A stretch of 9,456 nucleotides of DNA from an uncultured Lachnospiraceae bacterium (GTDB lineage: Bacteria > Bacillota > Clostridia > Lachnospirales > Lachnospiraceae). The DNA lies in the NCBI GenBank assembly GCA_947651335.1, contig CANSYV010000036.1, positions 1 through 9,456 on the forward strand, written 5' to 3'. Below the pieces are notes generated by a model. It worked only from the letters and a program-made list of their open reading frames with translations. It made no database searches and was not told the DNA's origin. A program made the position numbers and the translations under genes. This document shows positions 5,500-9,456 of the stretch, piece after piece; the stretch's first letter is position 1; each line of letters opens with the position of its first letter.

Positions 5500-6525
5500 A
5501 TGGATTATAAAAAGGCAGGCGTAGATATTGAGGCGGGCTATCGTTCAGTGGAGCTGATGAAAAAGCATATCGGCAGGACCATGCGCCCGGAGGTGCTCAC
5601 ATCAATCGGCGGATTTTCCGGAGCGTTTTCCCTGGAAGGGTTTAAAAACATGGAAAAGCCCACCATGGTCTCAGGAACAGACGGAGTGGGGACAAAGCTG
5701 AAACTGGCGTTTTTGCTGGACAAGCATGATACGGTGGGGATTGACTGTGTGGCAATGTGTGTCAACGATATTGCCTGCGCCGGCGCACAGCCGCTGTTTT
5801 TCCTGGATTATATTGCCTGCGGCAAGAATTTCCCCGAGAAAATCGCGGAGATTGTAAGCGGCGTATCGGAAGGATGCGTACAGGCAGGTGCTGCCTTAAT
5901 CGGCGGAGAGACGGCAGAGATGCCGGGATTCTATCCGGAGGATGAGTATGATCTGGCCGGCTTTGCCGTGGGGATTGTGGATGAAAAGGATCTGATCACA
6001 GGAAGAGACATAAAGCCAGGGGATGTGCTGGTGGGCATGGCCTCCTCCGGTGTGCACAGCAACGGTTTCTCCCTGGTGCGCAAAGTCTTTGATATGACCA
6101 AAGAGTCTTTGGAGACAAGATATGAAGAACTGGGATGCACCCTGGGCGAGGCGCTGTTAGCTCCCACAAAGATTTATGTAAAAGCCCTGTCTGCCATCCG
6201 TGAGGCTGGAGTTTCTATCCACGGATGCTGCCATATCACCGGAGGAGGATTCTATGAGAATATTCCCCGTATGCTCAGCGAAGGCGTCCACGCGCGGATT
6301 GAAAAAGACAGCTACCCGGTTCCCCCTGTGTTTGGCCTGCTGGCTGAAAAAGGCGGTATTGAGGAACAGGTGATGTATAATACTTATAATATGGGAATCG
6401 GCATGATCGCCGCTGTGGATGCGGCAGATGCGGACCGGACCGTAAAGGCTTTGAAAGAGGCGGGAGAGACGCCTTACGTGGTGGGAACCATTGTTTCCGG
6501 TGAAAAAGGAGTGACATTATGTTAA
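5500..6525 (+). CDS. purM: Phosphoribosylformylglycinamidine cyclo-ligase (AIR synthetase)
   Basis: Cytosolic ATP-dependent enzyme that closes FGAM to 5-aminoimidazole ribonucleotide (AIR), the substrate of the PurE step. The 341-residue length matches the family. Visible motifs are GGFSGAFSL near residues 37-45, [12 protein letters not shown] (59-70) of the nucleotide-binding region, [10 protein letters not shown] (82-91), [11 protein letters not shown] (135-145), and [13 protein letters not shown] in the C-terminal half. The ribosome binding site AGGAGG (5489-5494) overlaps the purE stop codon, so the two genes are tightly linked. The 3' end overlaps purN by 7 bp. The gene looks intact. Confidence 0.97.
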   Translation: MDYKKAGVDIEAGYRSVELMKKHIGRTMRPEVLTSIGGFSGAFSLEGFKNMEKPTMVSGTDGVGTKLKLAFLLDKHDTVGIDCVAMCVNDIACAGAQPLFFLDYIACGKNFPEKIAEIVSGVSEGCVQAGAALIGGETAEMPGFYPEDEYDLAGFAVGIVDEKDLITGRDIKPGDVLVGMASSGVHSNGFSLVRKVFDMTKESLETRYEELGCTLGEALLAPTKIYVKALSAIREAGVSIHGCCHITGGGFYENIPRMLSEGVHARIEKDSYPVPPVFGLLAEKGGIEEQVMYNTYNMGIGMIAAVDAADADRTVKALKEAGETPYVVGTIVSGEKGVTLC

Positions 6526-7145
6526 AAACCGCAGTTTTGGTCTCAGGGGGCGGCACCAATCTGCAGGCAATCCTGGATGCCATGGATGAGGGCAGGATTA
6601 CCAACACATCGGTGGAAGTGGTCATCAGCAACAATCCCGGGGCCTATGCCCTGAAGAGGGCTGAGAAACACAACATCCCGGCACTCTGCCTTTCACCAAA
6701 GTCCTATGACACCCGAAAACAGTATTATCAGGCTCTGCTGGAAACACTGCAGTCCTATGACACCCAGCTGATTGTTCTGGCAGGGTGCATGGTGGTCATG
6801 CCCAGGGCAGTTGTGAAGGCCTATCCAAACCGGATTATCAATGTGCATCCCGCGCTGATTCCGTCCTTTTGCGGGACAGGGTGTTATGGGCTGCATGTCC
6901 ATGAGAAAGCTCTGGAGCGTGGGGTGAAGGTGACAGGAGCCACGGTGCATTTCGTGGATGAGGGAACGGATACCGGCCCCATTATATTACAGAAAGCAGT
7001 GGAGATTCTGCCAGATGATACGCCCGAAACTCTCCAGCGCAGGGTGATGGAGCAGGCGGAGTGGCAGATTCTGCCCCAGGCCATTGACCTGATAGCCAAT
7101 GGAAAAATAGTTGTGGAACAAAAAACAGCACGGATAAAGGAGTAG
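6519..7145 (+). CDS. purN: Phosphoribosylglycinamide formyltransferase
   Basis: Transfers a formyl group from 10-formyl-tetrahydrofolate to GAR, giving FGAR. The 208-residue length is normal. The N-terminal [13 protein letters not shown] (6-18) is the GAR phosphate-binding loop. The catalytic triad is visible as Asn108 and His110 in [10 protein letters not shown] (106-115) and Asp151 in [10 protein letters not shown] (149-158), matching Asn106, His108 and Asp144 of the E. coli enzyme. The loop after the triad His is a few residues longer than in E. coli ([17 protein letters not shown]). The ATG overlaps the end of purM by 7 bp, with AAGGAG seven bases upstream inside purM, which suggests coupled translation. 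purD follows after 7 bp. Confidence 0.97.
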   Translation: MLKTAVLVSGGGTNLQAILDAMDEGRITNTSVEVVISNNPGAYALKRAEKHNIPALCLSPKSYDTRKQYYQALLETLQSYDTQLIVLAGCMVVMPRAVVKAYPNRIINVHPALIPSFCGTGCYGLHVHEKALERGVKVTGATVHFVDEGTDTGPIILQKAVEILPDDTPETLQRRVMEQAEWQILPQAIDLIANGKIVVEQKTARIKE

Positions 7146-7152
7146 AGGGAAA

Positions 7153-8424
7153 ATGAAGATACTGATAGTAGGCGGCGGTGGACGGGAGCACGCAGTTGCA
7201 TGGAGTGTGTCAAGAAGCCCGAAAGTGACGAAGATCTATTGTGCTCCGGGAAATGCAGGAATCGGGGAATATGCCGAATGTGTCAATATCGGTGCCATGG
7301 AGTTTGAGAAACTGGCGGATTTTGCTCAGGAACAGGCCATTGACCTGACCATTATCGGCATGGACGACCCCCTGGCAGGGGGCATTGTGGATGTGTTTGA
7401 GCAGAGAGGGCTGAAAGTGTTCGGGCCCAGGAAGAATGCCGCTATTATAGAGGGTTCCAAGGCATTTTCCAAAGACTTGATGAAAAAATACAACATTCCC
7501 ACAGCGGCTTATGAGAATTTTGACGACCCGGCGAAAGCCATCGCTTATCTGGAGCAGGCAAAATTCCCCATTGTGCTGAAGGCTGACGGCCTGGCCCTTG
7601 GAAAAGGCGTGCTCATCTGCCAGAACATGGAGGAAGCCAGGGACGGTGTGAAAACCATTATGGAGGACAAGAAGTTCGGCAGTGCCGGGAACACCATGGT
7701 TATCGAAGAATTCATGACAGGACGGGAAGTGTCTGTGCTGGCCTTTGTAGATGGAAAGACCGTGAAAACCATGACATCCGCCCAGGACCACAAGCGTGCC
7801 AAGGACGGGGACCAGGGCCTGAACACAGGCGGCATGGGAACCTTCTCACCCAGTCCTTTCTATACGCCGGAAATCGACGATTTCTGCCAGAAGAACATCT
7901 TCCAGCCCACAGTGGACGCCATGGCAAAAGAGGGCAGGCCCTTTATCGGAATCCTGTTCTTTGGCCTCATGCTCACGAAAGACGGTCCGAAAGTTCTGGA
8001 GTACAATGCCCGGTTCGGCGACCCGGAGGCACAGGTGGTGCTGCCCAGAATGAAAAACGATATCATAGAAGTGGTGGAGGCGTGTCTGGAGGGACGTCTG
8101 GCAGACATTGACCTGGAATTCGAGGACAATGCGGCTGTGTGCGTGGTGCTGGCCTCAGACGGGTATCCACTGGCATACGAAAAAGGCATTCCCATCTATG
8201 GATTTGAAAAATTCAAGGACCGGGACGGCTATTACTGTTTCCACGCGGGAACAAAACTGGACGGGGAAACAGTGGTCACCAACGGCGGACGGGTGCTGGG
8301 GATTACCGCCAAGGGAAATGACTTAAAAGAGGCAAGGAAAAATGCTTATGAAGCAGTAAAATGGATTGATTTTTCAAATAAATACATGAGAAATGACATT
8401 GGAAAAGCGATTGATGAAGCGTAA
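7153..8424 (+). CDS. purD: Phosphoribosylamine-glycine ligase (GAR synthetase)
   Basis: ATP-grasp enzyme joining phosphoribosylamine to glycine to form GAR, the substrate of PurN. The 423-residue length fits the monofunctional bacterial enzyme. VGGGGREHAVAW (6-17) is the N-terminal nucleotide/PRA loop. KADGLALGKGV (143-153), EEFMTGREVS (185-194) and QDHKRAKDGDQGLNTGGMG (211-229) are the ATP-grasp and signature motifs, and YNARFGDPEAQVVLPR supplies the metal-binding Glu and Asn region in the last third. One local departure is IGMDDPL (68-74), where most PurD proteins have a GPE-type sequence. AAAGGAG (7136-7142) lies ten bases before the ATG, inside the end of purN. No terminator fits in the 14 bp before the glycosyltransferase gene. 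Confidence 0.97.
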   Translation: MKILIVGGGGREHAVAWSVSRSPKVTKIYCAPGNAGIGEYAECVNIGAMEFEKLADFAQEQAIDLTIIGMDDPLAGGIVDVFEQRGLKVFGPRKNAAIIEGSKAFSKDLMKKYNIPTAAYENFDDPAKAIAYLEQAKFPIVLKADGLALGKGVLICQNMEEARDGVKTIMEDKKFGSAGNTMVIEEFMTGREVSVLAFVDGKTVKTMTSAQDHKRAKDGDQGLNTGGMGTFSPSPFYTPEIDDFCQKNIFQPTVDAMAKEGRPFIGILFFGLMLTKDGPKVLEYNARFGDPEAQVVLPRMKNDIIEVVEACLEGRLADIDLEFEDNAAVCVVLASDGYPLAYEKGIPIYGFEKFKDRDGYYCFHAGTKLDGETVVTNGGRVLGITAKGNDLKEARKNAYEAVKWIDFSNKYMRNDIGKAIDEA

Positions 8425-8426
8425 TT

Positions 8427-8430
8427 GAGG
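8427..8430 (+). promoter_or_regulatory. Ribosome binding site of the glycosyltransferase gene
   Basis: GAGG lies eight bases before ATG 8439, immediately after the purD stop codon, and supports that start. Confidence 0.6.
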
Positions 8431-8438
8431 ATAGATCC

Positions 8439-9456
8439 ATGAGTCATATTGAGTGGGGGAGGCTTTTTCGGAAGCTTTCCCCTTATACCATACAAAAGGG
8501 CATCCGTTATCTGAAGCATTACGGGCTGAAAGAATTCTGGGTGCGCCTGGGAGAGCGGTTTGAGCCGGAGGAAGTCCCCTACGGGCCCTGGTACGAAAAG
8601 TACCGCCCTTCAAAAGAAGAACTGGCCCGCCAGAAGAAGAAACGGTGGAAAATAAAGCCGAAAATCAGTGTTGCGGTGCCTGTCTACCGCACACCGGAGA
8701 CATTTCTGAGAGAAATGATAGAGTCCCTTCTGGACCAGACCTACGACAACTGGGAGCTGTGCCTGGCAAATGCCAGTCCGGAGGATGAGACGGTGCGCCG
8801 GGTGCTGGCAGAGTACGGGGACAGGGACAGCCGGGTCCGCTGGAAAAATCTCTCTGAGAATGCCGGGATAGCAGAAAACACTAACCAGGCACTGGCCATG
8901 GCGCAGGGAGATTATCTGGGGCTTTTGGACCACGACGACCTGCTGGCCCCTAATGCCCTGTATGAAATAGTCCGTGCCCTGGAGGCAGACCAAAAGATTG
9001 ACTGCGTATACACAGACGAGGACAAAGTAACCACAGACTTGTCTGAGCACTTCCAGCCCCACCTGAAGCCGGACTTTAACCTGGATTTGCTGCGCTCTAA
9101 CAACTACATCACCCACTTTTTCCTGGTGAAGAAAACGGTGATGGCCCAGGCAGGGGGATTTCGGAAGGAATTTGACGGGGCACAGGATTATGACTTCATC
9201 CTGCGCTGCACCGAATGCGCAGAGAAAATCCATCACGTACCGGAGATTCTCTACCACTGGCGCACCCACAAATCCTCCACAGCAGACAATCCGGCCAGTA
9301 AAATGTACGCCTACGAGGCTGGCAGAAAGGCAATAGAAGAACACCTGCGGCGCACGAATACACCGGGCCGGGTCTCCCACACCAAAGATTATGGGTTCTA
9401 CCGGGTGTCCTATCCTGTAAGGGAGGAGGCAAAAATTTCCATCATCATCCCAAACA
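8439..9456 (+). CDS. Family 2 glycosyltransferase, N-terminal part (runs off right edge)
   Basis: Predicted sugar transferase acting at the inner face of the membrane in synthesis of a surface polysaccharide; neither the sugar donor nor the acceptor can be told. The 339 residues in the window begin with a basic helical lead (1-70) including PYGPWYEKYRPSKEEL (47-62), of a kind often found in front of the GT-A domain in large clostridial rhamnan/capsule-type transferases. The first GT2 domain follows: KISVAVPVYRTP (75-86), LLDHDDLL (162-169) with the metal-binding acidic motif, YTDEDK (191-196), GAQDYDFILR (248-257) with the likely catalytic acid region, and YHWRTHKSST (272-281). At 332 a second KISIIIPN begins, the start of a tandem GT2 domain, so the full protein is probably over 600 residues. 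It starts 14 bp after purD. Confidence 0.92.
   Translation, partial: MSHIEWGRLFRKLSPYTIQKGIRYLKHYGLKEFWVRLGERFEPEEVPYGPWYEKYRPSKEELARQKKKRWKIKPKISVAVPVYRTPETFLREMIESLLDQTYDNWELCLANASPEDETVRRVLAEYGDRDSRVRWKNLSENAGIAENTNQALAMAQGDYLGLLDHDDLLAPNALYEIVRALEADQKIDCVYTDEDKVTTDLSEHFQPHLKPDFNLDLLRSNNYITHFFLVKKTVMAQAGGFRKEFDGAQDYDFILRCTECAEKIHHVPEILYHWRTHKSSTADNPASKMYAYEAGRKAIEEHLRRTNTPGRVSHTKDYGFYRVSYPVREEAKISIIIPN
8456..8482 (+). other. G/C-rich hairpin at the start of the glycosyltransferase gene
   Basis: GGGGAG (8456-8461) and GCTT (8462-8465) can pair with AAGC (8472-8475) and TTCCCC (8477-8482), leaving one bulged T, a six-base loop TTTCGG and one G-T pair. It lies in codons 6-15, just downstream of purD, and is followed by only two T's. 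It resembles a weak terminator or an attenuating structure, but it is fully inside coding sequence. Confidence 0.35.

Noticed and set aside
7210..7791. 193-codon open frame on the minus strand
   Set aside because: Antisense to purD; no recognisable family features.
8610..9380. 256-codon open frame on the minus strand
   Set aside because: It lies wholly opposite the glycosyltransferase, whose motifs are clear; it has no recognisable domain and looks like a shadow of GC-rich third positions.

Overview
The window looks like ordinary chromosomal DNA of a Gram-positive Clostridia bacterium, most likely a gut Lachnospiraceae member. The reasons are strong AGGAGG-type ribosome binding sites, tightly packed co-directional genes, protein sequences of clostridial character, GTG and TTG starts mixed with ATG, and a VanZ-like protein in a housekeeping neighbourhood. 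I do not commit to a genus. No RNA gene, CRISPR array, insertion sequence or phage gene is visible.

Layout. (1) 1-252, minus strand: the N-terminal 84 residues of an aldo/keto reductase that runs off the left edge. It has its own near-consensus promoter and is divergent from everything else. (2) 253-468: a divergent intergenic region with a promoter for each side and two small AT-rich or palindromic elements. (3) 469-4867, plus strand, with no obvious internal terminator: pyrE (pyrimidine synthesis), a 50-residue membrane peptide, a VanZ-family membrane protein, a 106-residue three-helix membrane protein, an HD-domain hydrolase resembling 5'-deoxynucleotidases, and a 680-residue M29-family aminopeptidase with a long extra N-terminal region that starts at TTG. 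(4) 4868-4989: a gap with a stem-loop lacking a T-tract and a likely promoter. (5) 4990-8424: a purine block purE-purM-purN-purD, with 7-9 bp gaps and one 7 bp overlap. (6) 8439 to the right edge: the first 339 residues of a family 2 glycosyltransferase that begins 14 bp after purD and probably opens a cell-surface polysaccharide locus.

How the genes fit together. PurD makes GAR, PurN formylates it, PurM closes the imidazole ring to AIR and PurE carries the AIR-to-CAIR step. The block therefore covers four steps of IMP synthesis, but purK and purH are not in it. PyrE makes OMP from orotate and PRPP, so both pathways draw on the PRPP pool, and the HD protein could act on nucleoside monophosphates. 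The membrane proteins and the peptidase have no evident link to nucleotide synthesis. I see no convincing new defence or mobile system. The most unusual items are the enlarged M29 peptidase and the conserved-looking but unnamed small membrane genes beside pyrE.
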